This document shows, piece after piece, positions 20,758 through 29,826 of a stretch of 64,000 nt of DNA (position 1 is the first letter of the stretch; each line of letters starts with the position of its first letter). A program made the translations under genes and the position numbers. Below the pieces are notes generated by a model that ran no database searches, was not told the origin of the DNA, and worked only from the letters and a program-made list of their open reading frames with translations. The DNA comes from Scheffersomyces stipitis CBS 6054 (lineage: Eukaryota > Ascomycota > Pichiomycetes > Serinales > Debaryomycetaceae). The stretch is taken from the NCBI RefSeq assembly GCF_000209165.1, contig NC_009042.1, positions 1,798,001-1,862,000 on the forward strand, in the 5' to 3' direction.

Positions 20758-21999
20758 TTAGTTCCCGCCTCCCGGGACTATCTTGAAACTGAGAATATCG
20801 TTTTTGCCGACGTCAACTGTGTCTTCTTCGCCAACCCTCTGACCGCCGACACCCTCAATAGCGGCAATGGTGACATCTCCCATGATCTTACGAGCTACAT
20901 TTATGACTGGGGTACCCCGTTTAATCAACACACAGTCTCTGAACACGTTGTTACCAGAACCACCAGAGAAGTTGTGGATGTTTCTCACCGGATAGACAGG
21001 CACCAAGTCTAACAACGACGCAGCAGCCTTCAACAAGTCAACAACACCAGTTGAACCAAACCGGTACAATACCAAATCACGGATATTCTCTATTCTGTTG
21101 CGCAACTTGTCGTCCAACGGCTTTAGTCCTGATTCTGGACCCAAATCGTCAATGGTGTCAATGAACTCTGTGCCCAGGTCGTACTTGATGAACTTCTGAT
21201 TGGCCAATTTACGCAAGAGAACTTCTGTGATCGATGACGTTAGTACAACCTTCAGCTTGGGATACTTCAAGATGATTTTGGACACGTTTTTATCCGCGTC
21301 TGGATGGTCCATCTTGTTCAATGCTAGCACTGTAGGGAACTTGACATCCATGAAAGAACGCACGACTTTCTGAATCGTGGCATCATCCCAGTCTTGCAAG
21401 GGCTGCAATCCTGGCAAAAGGTCAAGCGCCTTCGCTATCAACTGCTTATTGGCCGAATACCCACCCAACTGCTGTCTTAGAGTCTCCAATGTAGTTGATT
21501 TAGTTGCGCGGTGTCTTCTCACGACAGAGGGCCATCTTTCCATTAGATTACCCAAAATCCATCTGAAAATTTCATCTTGCAACCATTCTATATCTTGAAG
21601 GGGGTCGTAGCCTCTTGTGGCCTTACCTTCGGCATCAGTTGTGCCGCTAACGTCTACAATGTGAATCAAACAGTCCGCCTCAGTCAAGTCTCCCAAGAAC
21701 TTGTTACCTAAACCTCGGCCCAAATGGGCATTGGGCACAAGACCGGCGACATCTAAGAGCATAATGGGAACACCACGCTTACCTTGGCGACAGTAGCCAT
21801 AGTTGGGCTTACATAAGTCCAGCACTTTATGTCTGGCACATGCACAATCTATCTCCAAATACCCAGTAGCCTTGTTGGGATCGATGGTTGTGAAAGGAAA
21901 AGCTCCGACTTTGGCGTTGGCGTCAGTCAACGAGTTGAGGGTCGTGGACTTGCCGCTTGAGGGCTTCCCGACAAGACCAATAACGGTGTCTCGAGCCAT
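20758..21999 (-). CDS. YLF2: YchF-like OBG-family GTPase Ylf2
   Basis: This is an OBG/YchF-superfamily P-loop GTPase of the second eukaryotic type, whose closest Saccharomyces relative is YHL014C (Ylf2, about 405 aa); it is not the common Ola1. The ATG at 21999 gives 413 aa. G1 is GKPSSGKST at 11-19, G2 lies in the FPFTTIDPN segment at 34-42, G3 is DVAGL at 83-87 ([19 protein letters not shown]), and G4 is [11 protein letters not shown]-like beta domain closes the protein ([11 protein letters not shown], then [16 protein letters not shown]). An unusual Cys-rich patch, [20 protein letters not shown], follows the switch I region. Its precise function is not established in the family; ribosome-linked nucleotide binding is the usual inference. 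Confidence 0.85.
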   Translation of the reverse strand: MARDTVIGLVGKPSSGKSTTLNSLTDANAKVGAFPFTTIDPNKATGYLEIDCACARHKVLDLCKPNYGYCRQGKRGVPIMLLDVAGLVPNAHLGRGLGNKFLGDLTEADCLIHIVDVSGTTDAEGKATRGYDPLQDIEWLQDEIFRWILGNLMERWPSVVRRHRATKSTTLETLRQQLGGYSANKQLIAKALDLLPGLQPLQDWDDATIQKVVRSFMDVKFPTVLALNKMDHPDADKNVSKIILKYPKLKVVLTSSITEVLLRKLANQKFIKYDLGTEFIDTIDDLGPESGLKPLDDKLRNRIENIRDLVLYRFGSTGVVDLLKAAASLLDLVPVYPVRNIHNFSGGSGNNVFRDCVLIKRGTPVINVARKIMGDVTIAAIEGVGGQRVGEEDTVDVGKNDILSFKIVPGGGN

Positions 22000-22730
22000 T
22001 TTGGGGATTTTTGATCAAGAAATAGAGATCTGAAAAATTCGATATCTTGAGAAGTGAAAAATCTCTATGCATAATTGGATCTGCATGCAGGTGAAATCGA
22101 GATGAACGAGAAAGAGAAGTGATAAGAAAGAGGAAGACAGAAAGAAGGAAGAGTAAAAGTAAGTGATATGATATACATTAGTTATAATATGTGTATGGAA
22201 CTTCGTGAATAAGGGAAGGTTCTTGAGTTGGTGTGATTGCTATTAAACTTACGTTTCCCAAGACAAATACCATAAAGTTCGAAAACAATTCAGAAATGGA
22301 GAAAATCACATCAGTTTTCAAAATTTACAAAAGCTTGTACACAACAGATTGCAAGAAGCATTAGGCATAAAACCACTGAGTATATAATCTGATCGTACAC
22401 ATCCCATTATTGTCCATTTCCATACCATCACTTCACATGGGTGCAAATTGATCTGTTGCAGTCACGTGTGCCTGCACACTGCCCCGTTTTGAGCAAGGGG
22501 TCTAGCAACGTCATAACAAAATCGTTTTTAGCATTTATACGACGCTTTTCTTATATATTGATTCTGTTGACAATTCGTTAGAACCATCGTATAGATCACT
22601 CGAGTATCCGCATTGAAACTCAATTCCAATTGGCATTCTGATATTTTTCCTGAATTGAATTGACTTTTGAATTTCTCACTCAATTCTTTACTAGAATCCT
22701 ACTAAAGTTGATCAATAAATCTAAGTTGCG
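22000..22730. promoter_or_regulatory. Divergent promoter region YLF2/TVP18
   Basis: This 731-bp region serves two divergent genes. A CACGTG E-box occurs at 22463-22468 (Cbf1/Tye7/Ino2-Ino4-type sites share this core). Purine-rich GAGA-like sequence occupies about 22090-22160 on the YLF2 side. No noncoding RNA was recognised. Confidence 0.45.
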
Positions 22731-23249
22731 ATGGCATTCAGTATCCAATCGATTTTCTCCAACATATTCAGTGGGCTCAGTGCCGACTTCAAGAAGAAGA
22801 ACTTCTCTTTATATGGCCAGTGGGTCGGGATCATTTCCATCTTATTGTGTCTTGCTCTTGGAGTCGCCAACATTTTCCATGCCTCGATTGTCATAGTCTT
22901 TTCCATCATCTGTATCGTTCAGGGTTTGGTGGTTACGCTTGTAGAGATGCCCTTCTTGTTGAAAATCTGCCCCTTCACGGAAACCTTCACCAACTTCATA
23001 AAGAACTTCGATGCTAACTGGCCCCGTTGCGGATTCTACTTGTTGAACGCTGCTATCCAATGGGTGTCCATTGCTGTTATGGCCACGAGTTTAATTGTAG
23101 TCGCTTGTTTCTTCACAGTTGCTGGAGGCTGTTATGCCTTGGCTGCTATCACCCACCAGGAGTACTTGAAGTCCTCGATCCAGGTCACAGGGTCCCCTGA
23201 CTCTGTTGAGGGCCAGATTGGACAACATGTGGTGAGAAACGTTTTGTAG
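22731..23249 (+). CDS. TVP18: Golgi tetraspan membrane protein Tvp18
   Basis: Tvp18 is a small integral membrane protein of late-Golgi/Tlg2 compartments; its biochemical role is not known. The ATG start gives 172 aa (S. cerevisiae about 167). Four hydrophobic segments are visible at about 31-50, 52-72, 102-120 and 121-140, with a short hydrophilic N-terminus (residues 1-26) and a C-terminal tail of about 25 residues. The block LYGQWVGIISILLC and the tail sequence SSIQVTGSPDSVE match the family. No intron is needed. Confidence 0.9.
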   Translation: MAFSIQSIFSNIFSGLSADFKKKNFSLYGQWVGIISILLCLALGVANIFHASIVIVFSIICIVQGLVVTLVEMPFLLKICPFTETFTNFIKNFDANWPRCGFYLLNAAIQWVSIAVMATSLIVVACFFTVAGGCYALAAITHQEYLKSSIQVTGSPDSVEGQIGQHVVRNVL

Positions 23250-23391
23250 AGAGTTGAAAAGAGTTGCTAAAAAAAGATATATGTTGTATATATACTGTTC
23301 ATTTCGTCACTTAGTCAATAACTTGACTTGTTAATATAAATTACTTGAGACTTCGACCACAGTAGACGAACTTGTTTATGGTACCAGAGAG

Positions 23392-23625
23392 ATGTCTGAA
23401 GATGAATATATACGAAATAATGACATTTTGTTTGGCGGTTTCACTGTGAAGAAAGCTTCAGACGAAAAGTTGAAGGTAGATACTCATCTCGCAGTTCCTG
23501 GAGGTAGCAGTGATGTAGCTATTTCCGTTGGGTCTATAGTCGGATTGCTATTTATATATGTGGTCGCCGTTAGGTGCTGTGAATTTAAGCGCATTTTTGG
23601 CGCTATTTTTAAGCGCCATTTTTAA
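23392..23625 (+). CDS. Small ORF with one predicted membrane segment, doubtful
   Basis: I do not recognise this 77-aa reading. It begins at an ATG 142 bp after the TVP18 stop. A hydrophilic half (MSEDEYIRNNDILFGGF) is followed by a hydrophobic stretch at about 42-60 and a basic Cys-rich end. Its last 14 codons or so lie in the GCGC repeat at 23584-23633, so the C-terminus is probably accidental. It could be a small membrane protein, an upstream ORF of AIR1, or chance. Confidence 0.25.
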   Translation: MSEDEYIRNNDILFGGFTVKKASDEKLKVDTHLAVPGGSSDVAISVGSIVGLLFIYVVAVRCCEFKRIFGAIFKRHF

Positions 23626-23633
23626 GCGCCATA
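23584..23633 (+). repeat. GCGC-containing direct/inverted repeat upstream of AIR1
   Basis: TTTAAGCGC-type units recur three times in about 50 bases, with one oppositely oriented TTTTTGGCGC copy. The unit ATTTTTAAGCGCC occurs twice in tandem. TTTTTGGCGC matches the E2F-like TTTSGCGC pattern. It lies about 330 bp before the AIR1 start. Confidence 0.75.
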
Positions 23634-23955
23634 CGGTCAAGAATCAACACCAGAAACTCTTTTGACTGTATCCACACTTCATACTGGTGATTGCTGGCAC
23701 TATCCATACTCGGATCTCTCTTTGCCAGAACATTCTTATATTTTGCACTTTCAATTTAGTACTCTCTATTAACTCTCTCTTAACTATGTAGACCTCAAGA
23801 TTGTCGCATTTTTTTTGTGACACTAATTTCTGATGAGAATATCAAATCTTTCTTTTCACAGCCAACCTTTCCATTTTTCACGACAACAAGAGCAGTCGTA
23901 TCACCATTTTCCACCACCGTATCGACTTTCACCTGTCTTCTTATACTTATCTACG

Positions 23956-25311
23956 ATGTCTACCATACTACCTTTCGTAGAAGACACGACACCCTCGGCC
24001 GAAATCGTCGCACCTCCTAAAAGTGCTGGCACGGTACAGAGCAAGAAGAGAAAGAAGAACGTCGACAACGACAACAACGATAACAAACCAAACAGCATTT
24101 CGACACTGTCTGATACAACAGATGCTGCCACAGAAACAAGCAAATCTCTCCATTTTGAGACTAAACCTGGTACGGCGATAACGTCATTCACGTACGAACA
24201 GGTCAATGACGATGCCGATGAGTTGATCGAATTGCGAGGAGAGGGCCGTTATTTCGGTGTGACAGATCCGGAATCGGGAGACACTATCAACGCCCAACAG
24301 AGTCTCGGGCCTCTTTGCACCAACTGCCATAAACGGGGCCATATACGAGCCAAATGTAAGACTGTAGTTTGTCACCAATGTGGAAAAATAGGCGATCATT
24401 ACGAAGCCCAGTGTCCTTCTACCTCTATCTGTGGCAGATGTGGCCAGAAGGGTCATCTAGCCGCTGGATGTACCAGTAAAAAGAAGAAGAGAGAATACTG
24501 CAAAAACTGTGATACTTTCAATCACGGCGGAGACAGATGTCCCTCGATATGGAGATCGTATTTGACTAAGAAGGATGAAGACAAGGAAGATGCACTCTTG
24601 GTTTTGCCTGTATTATATTGCTATAATTGCGGGAGCAAGAACCACTATGGGGATGATTGTGTAGAAGCCAGGTCGTCCAGAGTGCCGAACTTGGGTAGTG
24701 CCTTCAGTGGAAGCAATCTTCCCAGGAAATTGAGATCTCTCTATTTCTCACAGCGCTCAAATGGATCCAATTCCAGGCCAAGTCTTGCTGTTCAGTACGA
24801 AGAGCCTTCTTATCTTGAAAAGTTTGCAGCATCGCCGTTGTTTCGCAGAGATCTGGAAGACTCTAGAAAAAGAAGGGATTACAGTAGTGGAAGAAATGGT
24901 TCAAACAGAAACTACAACAGTAATAATAACTTCAATGGATATAGTAACAACAGCAGTTACAACAACAATAGCAGCTACAAGAACAACAATAAAACTAATA
25001 ACTACAATAATAACAGCTATGGTGGCCTGGCTATAGATTTTCCTCGAGGTAACAACAATGTCAATAACAGAAACTATAACAACAACAACAATAATAATAA
25101 TAATAATACCAGGATAAATAATAGCCGAAATTTTCAACAGAAGCCTACGAGAAGTGCCGTTCTCCCACCCAAGAAGGGTGCCAATTTTGGCAAGCACACT
25201 ATAATGCCCACGAACAGCGGAAAGGTAGCCAAGCCTTCGCGTTCCGGTCTTATTCAGAGCCAGAGTGCCCGTGCTAAGCAGTCGGGAAAGAGAGGTGCCC
25301 TTCATTACTAG
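23956..25311 (+). CDS. AIR1: Zinc-knuckle RNA-binding protein of the TRAMP complex
   Basis: Air1/Air2 are the RNA-binding subunits of TRAMP, linking the poly(A) polymerases Trf4/Trf5 to helicase Mtr4 for nuclear RNA decay by the exosome. Starting at the ATG at 23956 the product is 451 aa; an in-frame ATG at 23833 would add 41 residues that look like translated leader (His/Phe/Pro-rich), so I prefer the later start. Five CCHC knuckles are visible: C121-C134, C139-C153, C159-C172, C182-C195 and C222-C235. The second has five rather than four residues before His. The tail from about 310 is Asn/Tyr/Ser-rich and then basic. It is longer than Saccharomyces Air1 (about 360 aa) because of that tail. 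A single gene here may serve both Air1 and Air2 roles. Confidence 0.88.
   Translation: MSTILPFVEDTTPSAEIVAPPKSAGTVQSKKRKKNVDNDNNDNKPNSISTLSDTTDAATETSKSLHFETKPGTAITSFTYEQVNDDADELIELRGEGRYFGVTDPESGDTINAQQSLGPLCTNCHKRGHIRAKCKTVVCHQCGKIGDHYEAQCPSTSICGRCGQKGHLAAGCTSKKKKREYCKNCDTFNHGGDRCPSIWRSYLTKKDEDKEDALLVLPVLYCYNCGSKNHYGDDCVEARSSRVPNLGSAFSGSNLPRKLRSLYFSQRSNGSNSRPSLAVQYEEPSYLEKFAASPLFRRDLEDSRKRRDYSSGRNGSNRNYNSNNNFNGYSNNSSYNNNSSYKNNNKTNNYNNNSYGGLAIDFPRGNNNVNNRNYNNNNNNNNNNTRINNSRNFQQKPTRSAVLPPKKGANFGKHTIMPTNSGKVAKPSRSGLIQSQSARAKQSGKRGALHY
24898..25125 (+). repeat. AAC/AAT-rich low-complexity tract inside AIR1
   Basis: Imperfect AAC/AAT trinucleotides encode an Asn-rich segment with interspersed Ser, Tyr and Arg. 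The purest part, around 25078-25110, encodes a long Asn run. Confidence 0.85.
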
Positions 25312-26219
25312 ATGGAAAGGTGTGGATAGAATAGAGGATACGGTAGAATCAATAGAACAATCTCGGGAGAGAAATTTTCAACAAGTGTCATTAGCGAATA
25401 AAAGCATGAATGGCGTGTCAATTGTAGGAAACGGGATATGAGTTGTAGAGTTGTAGAGTTGTAGAGTTGTAGAGTTGTAGCAGCTTTGTGTCGAACAAGG
25501 ACGCAAGGTTTTTGGATTTGTCATAGCAGAGATTCATTTATTGTGAATTATTCAAAGCGATTGCGAAATTTACTTGCCAAATCGGTGTAAAATATTGCGA
25601 CAAAATGAATATAAAGACTAACCAAAAATTGAAAAAATTAAAGAAATAATATAAACTAATGGAAAAAACAGTATTGAGAAGGAAAAAAGTCAGTAAAGTA
25701 AGATAGAGATATGCTGTTAGGAACTTCACTGCTAAGAGTACATTACCACGTTCAAAAATCAGATTTTTCAAATATTCAACTGCTACTTGGGAGTAACATG
25801 GTGAAGACCCCAAACTCCAGAAATTGTCTATTTTGTGCTCTGTAAATTCCTCTCAGCCTTGTCGCCAGGTAATCACCCTAAAATCAGCACTCATTGTAGC
25901 CTTCCAGTGCCACGGCTCCAAATGGTTACCACACTGACTACGTGCTCATCCTCCCATACAAATTATCTATTTGATCATTCCGGCATATGTTCGCCCATTC
26001 CGAATAAGTGCCAACTGCCGAACTCCATTCTTAGCCATGGCATTTACGATTTTTCTATTTAAATCTCTAGACTGTTTAGTTTTCTGTTTCATTCACCTCG
26101 TCCTTTCGCAACACATCCGAGCCAACACAAGGCTACAGCCTTGTGAACATCCTAATATAACTAAACATCTTTGTGTCGGAGTGACGTTGTCTCCATTCTA
26201 AAGATTGATTTCATTCATT
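25312..26219. other. Intergenic: AIR1 3' side and AIM14 promoter
   Basis: The 908-bp gap contains a perfect 8-bp tandem repeat (see 25441-25480), an AT-rich stretch at about 25540-25690 and no convincing open frame. The right half should hold the AIM14 promoter; no metal-response element was recognised with confidence. Confidence 0.5.
25441..25480 (+). repeat. Five tandem copies of AGTTGTAG
   Basis: An exact 8-bp unit, AGTTGTAG, is repeated five times head to tail about 130 bp after the AIR1 stop. It is noncoding and probably a length-variable minisatellite. Confidence 0.95.
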
Positions 26220-28511
26220 ATGGACAACTCCGAGGAAGATCCATGGATCAAAGAACCCCAGGTTGCACCCTGGGTCTCGGTGCTAGACTACTTCCACTAT
26301 CCCATTGGAAAGTCCAAGAATTACAAGAATCTCCGGAAGATGACAACTGCCAGATACGGACAGATCACAACCTTCATACTTATAGCCTTTCTAATACTCA
26401 TCCCCATCCACCGTTATCTCATCAAAAACGGCTACACTCTCACCAACAAGCTCCAGATCTTGCGTAGCGTCAACAGAAGGCTCAACAAGTACATTTATCC
26501 CAGCGACGACTTGCACGAATCACATCGCCAGTACTACAAGAGGCTTCGTTCTAGGCTTGCACTTAGAGCTAAAACCTGGATCTTCAATTTTTCATATCAT
26601 GCCAGCACCATTTTCCAGTTAGCATTTTGGCTCACAGTTTTGTCGTCTTTGTCGCTAACAGATATTCATAATGGAGATTTGCTCTTTCTAGCAGCCCGTC
26701 TCGGACGCGTTGCTGCTGTCTGTTTGCCTACTATTCTATTCTTAACATTAAGACCTTCTCCTCTCCCTAACACCCTCTACTTGACATTGATTCCCATCCA
26801 CAAATGGTTGTCGAGAATGGTGATATTGCAACTGGTGCTACATGTTTCTATCTACTGTGGCTACTTCCATAAGAACGGCACCTGGAAAAAAGCTCTTAAA
26901 ACAGAAAACATCTATGGGTGGGTAGCCGTCTTTGGATTCTTAGTAATGATTATAACTTCAGTTCTGAAAATCAGAACAGTTTGTTTCAAGCTTTTCTACA
27001 TCAGTCACTACTTCTGGTCGTGGGTAATTGTCATTTGTCTCCAGTTTCACGTGAGACCAGTGCCTTTCACGAAGTACACAGCCATAAACGTTGCTATTTT
27101 GCTTTACCAGATAGTGTACCGCTTGCGTTGTACGATCAAGTCCAAAACCATGGAGAGTATAAAAGTCAATGATGTTTCACCCAACTTGGCTTTGGTGGAA
27201 TTCCCAAATGATTTGATAATGAACCCCGCCAGAAAACCTGCTGCCCATATCAGACTCACTGACTGCCACCCCAATATATTGATTAGAATATGGAAACAAA
27301 TTATTCCAAACTATCATCCATACACTTTGGTCTCGTTACCTACAGATAACTACCAGAGATTGATTATTAGAAAAAGTAACTTCGAATTCACAAACGGTAA
27401 AAAGTACTTAATCTACGGAAGTTTTGATCCACACTTGCTATTTATTGGCTCCAAGACTTCCTCATTTTCTTCGCCTGCTTCTTCAAAGTTTTCCATATCA
27501 AAACTTTCTATAGATGCCAAAAGAGTCCTCATTGTAATCGGAGGCTCTGCTATTTCATTTGCATTGCCGATCCTACGTGTAATGAACTACCATGGTATTC
27601 CCGTAAAGATCGTCTGGGTGCTCAAGGATTACCGCGACATATCCATCTTAAAATACTTTGACGGATTTATCCACGGTGACGACTTTGAGATCTTTGTCAC
27701 AGGAACCAGTGAAATCAAAGAAGAAAAGCTCTTGAGAAACAGCATTAGCTACGGATCTATTTTGAGTCGTAAAAGCATTATATCCACTTCTACTAGACAC
27801 TACTCAGAGTACGATCTAGAAAGAAATGAAGGGAGCCCTCTACTTGACAAAGACGAACTTGAAAATACAGCTCAATTCAATAGCTTGCATTTTGAAAACC
27901 AGATTGAGAACGTCGAGGTCTCTATGGATAACGAAGAAGAAGAAACGGACGACGAAGACTGCGCCATAGATGAGTACTCACACCGTAATTCCCAGCTTTT
28001 CGGATTGGAAGAAGACATCAACGAAGAAGTAGGAACTAATGTAGAACCAGAAGATATAAGAGTGCAAGAATACTCTCCTGATGAATTGACACCTAGAGAA
28101 CTACAGATACCTTCACCAGCTCATTCTCGTAAATCCAGCATTAACGAACCGTTCATTCCCACATATAACCCAAACTCTACAGAGGCTGAGGTTGCTATGA
28201 AGAGTTTCAGAGAAACTCTCAAAAGACTAAACATAGAAAACAAAGTCTACAGGGGTAGACCCAAGCTAAATTACAAGTACTACAACTGGTGTATCAACGA
28301 AGGTTTTACCCAATGCTCTGGTCCAGTAGAAGACAGCGACCATAATTTGGTATGTTGCCGTGATTTGCCCAAAAATAGGGTCAGACAAGAAGATATAAAC
28401 GCAGAGAAAATCTGGGTATTATCAGCTGGACCCAAACCTCTTGTCGATAACGTTAAGTTATGGGCCAACGAGTATGGGTTGAAGTTCCACGAGGAAGCCT
28501 TCTATGCCTAG
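26220..28511 (+). CDS. AIM14: Ferric-reductase-domain oxidoreductase, Aim14/Yno1 type
   Basis: Aim14 (Yno1) is an ER membrane NADPH oxidase/metalloreductase relative that makes superoxide in Saccharomyces. The open frame begins at a TTG; the first ATG is at 26220, giving 763 aa. A ferric-reductase transmembrane core spans about 45-305 with several membrane segments. It includes the Aim14-like block IPIHKWLSRMVI, and heme-ligand His candidates in HKWLSR, LVLHVS, ISHYFW and LQFHVRP. An FAD-binding segment follows (HPYTLVSLP), then an NAD-binding fold (RVLIVIGGSAISFALPIL) and a C-terminal NAD part (KIWVLSAGPKPLVDNV). Saccharomyces Aim14 is about 570 aa; the excess is an acidic, disordered insert at about 515-665 inside the nucleotide-binding half. 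It converges on the next gene with a 139-bp gap. Confidence 0.82.
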   Translation: MDNSEEDPWIKEPQVAPWVSVLDYFHYPIGKSKNYKNLRKMTTARYGQITTFILIAFLILIPIHRYLIKNGYTLTNKLQILRSVNRRLNKYIYPSDDLHESHRQYYKRLRSRLALRAKTWIFNFSYHASTIFQLAFWLTVLSSLSLTDIHNGDLLFLAARLGRVAAVCLPTILFLTLRPSPLPNTLYLTLIPIHKWLSRMVILQLVLHVSIYCGYFHKNGTWKKALKTENIYGWVAVFGFLVMIITSVLKIRTVCFKLFYISHYFWSWVIVICLQFHVRPVPFTKYTAINVAILLYQIVYRLRCTIKSKTMESIKVNDVSPNLALVEFPNDLIMNPARKPAAHIRLTDCHPNILIRIWKQIIPNYHPYTLVSLPTDNYQRLIIRKSNFEFTNGKKYLIYGSFDPHLLFIGSKTSSFSSPASSKFSISKLSIDAKRVLIVIGGSAISFALPILRVMNYHGIPVKIVWVLKDYRDISILKYFDGFIHGDDFEIFVTGTSEIKEEKLLRNSISYGSILSRKSIISTSTRHYSEYDLERNEGSPLLDKDELENTAQFNSLHFENQIENVEVSMDNEEEETDDEDCAIDEYSHRNSQLFGLEEDINEEVGTNVEPEDIRVQEYSPDELTPRELQIPSPAHSRKSSINEPFIPTYNPNSTEAEVAMKSFRETLKRLNIENKVYRGRPKLNYKYYNWCINEGFTQCSGPVEDSDHNLVCCRDLPKNRVRQEDINAEKIWVLSAGPKPLVDNVKLWANEYGLKFHEEAFYA

Positions 28512-28650
28512 TTGTTATATACGTGAGTTCTATAGGGAATTTACTAGTCTAGCTATGATAAATATGCATTTACTAAACAACTAAATGGGATTAATGTAGA
28601 TAAGAGTATTGAAAATGCAATGAAATAGGGATCTGAGAAACCAAAATTAA

Positions 28651-28992
28651 CTACTTCCCCCCGTCGACCTTCTTCGGCAGTCCGTAGAATTCTTCTTCCA
28701 AGTACCGATTTCGCTTGATCTCGTCTTCAATTGCTACCTGCTTACTGATTTTGATTTTTGCAAGATCTGTAGTGAAGATGATACCAACAAAGTTCCACGA
28801 AACCAACCACCACATCTGGTAGGGAGCCTTGAAGAAACGGGCATTGTGGCCGTGGTTGAATTTATACTTGAAGTAGTAGCCGGAAACAAGTGCAACCAAT
28901 GTTCCTTCTAGCATTCCAGTGAGTCCAGCCTGCCACAACTGTTTGTTGAACTGACTTATCTGCTTTTGTCTAGCTTCTGTCATTTCTCTCAT
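28651..28992 (-). CDS. Small two-span mitochondrial protein, Rcf3/Rcf2-N-like
   Basis: This 113-aa product starts at an ATG at 28992 (a second ATG is at 28983). Two hydrophobic spans are visible at about 22-42 and 60-78, joined by a basic His/Asn-rich loop, then a charged helix (DEIKRNRYLEEEFYG). The glycine-spaced first span (AGLTGMLEGTLVALVSGYYF) followed by a Trp-rich second span resembles the Rcf3/Rcf2 N-terminal fold of respiratory supercomplex factors. This is pattern recognition, not a search. Its divergent partner is SHY1, a cytochrome oxidase assembly gene, which fits a respiratory role. It could instead be an unrelated two-span protein. Confidence 0.55.
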   Translation of the reverse strand: MREMTEARQKQISQFNKQLWQAGLTGMLEGTLVALVSGYYFKYKFNHGHNARFFKAPYQMWWLVSWNFVGIIFTTDLAKIKISKQVAIEDEIKRNRYLEEEFYGLPKKVDGGK

Positions 28993-29826
28993 TGTGAGAA
29001 TTTATATATGATATGGGGTTATGGAACTGCAAAAGTGTGATGGAAACTGGTATACTGATAAAGTGATCCACTGAAATACTGATAGATGATGGTAGATATA
29101 GTATTGTAGTAAGCGCAAGAGTCAAATGTCTGCTGAATTGTGATAGACTTCTAGTGTCAAAGTATTCTTTTCAATTGACGTAGTAGACAAGTATTATCGT
29201 GTTGTAGTGTAATAGATCCTGATATAGTGATAGAGTGCTATAGTGCTATAGTGTTATAACGAATCTGGCAGATCTCAATCAAATCATAGAGAATATCCAC
29301 AGTTAAGCAGCCAAAGAGATGTAATACCCATATGAAGCCCAAAAACGTAACATGTAACCCCACCAAACAACTCTAAAGTACTAATTCGTCAATAAAATCC
29401 AACCAATGGCTATTCTATTGGCTAATAAAAATTGTGGGGGTTTGAAAAATGGATCAAATTCCTTAGGCTTGTCGCATGCCCTTATCGGCTACTTTGAAAT
29501 TTCCAGAGAATTAGTAAGAGGTTGCAAATGCACTTTTTAGTGTACAAATTAAAACTCTCGGACTCCCCACTGTCTGGTGACTCTGACAAGAAACTATAGA
29601 CCACCTGTTTCTGAAATCTCCTACCATATTTCGTCAATCCAATACCTTGAAAACTCCATCAAAATGCTATTGAATCCTGATTTGATCATGTGACGATATT
29701 CATGTGATATATGACACATGATCAATTTCCCCATCGAATCACTATATCTAAAGGAAACGAATTGTACTGTTCGTTTCTCTTTTCTATTTCTCTCAAAGAC
29801 AGACATTTTCCATTTCTGACTTCACC
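28993..29826. promoter_or_regulatory. Divergent promoter of the Rcf-like gene and SHY1
   Basis: The 834-bp region has degenerate GTGATAG/GTGCTATA-type repeats at about 29050-29260. Two CCAAT boxes lie in opposite orientation: ACCAAT at 29402-29407 and CTATTGG at 29415-29421. CCAAT boxes are the binding site of the Hap2/3/5 complex that drives respiratory genes. No other gene is visible. Confidence 0.5.
29235..29258 (+). repeat. Short tandem repeat GTGCTATA
   Basis: Two exact copies of GTGCTATA (29235-29242, 29243-29250) are followed by one variant (GTGTTATA), within a wider field of related GTGATAG words. Confidence 0.8.
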
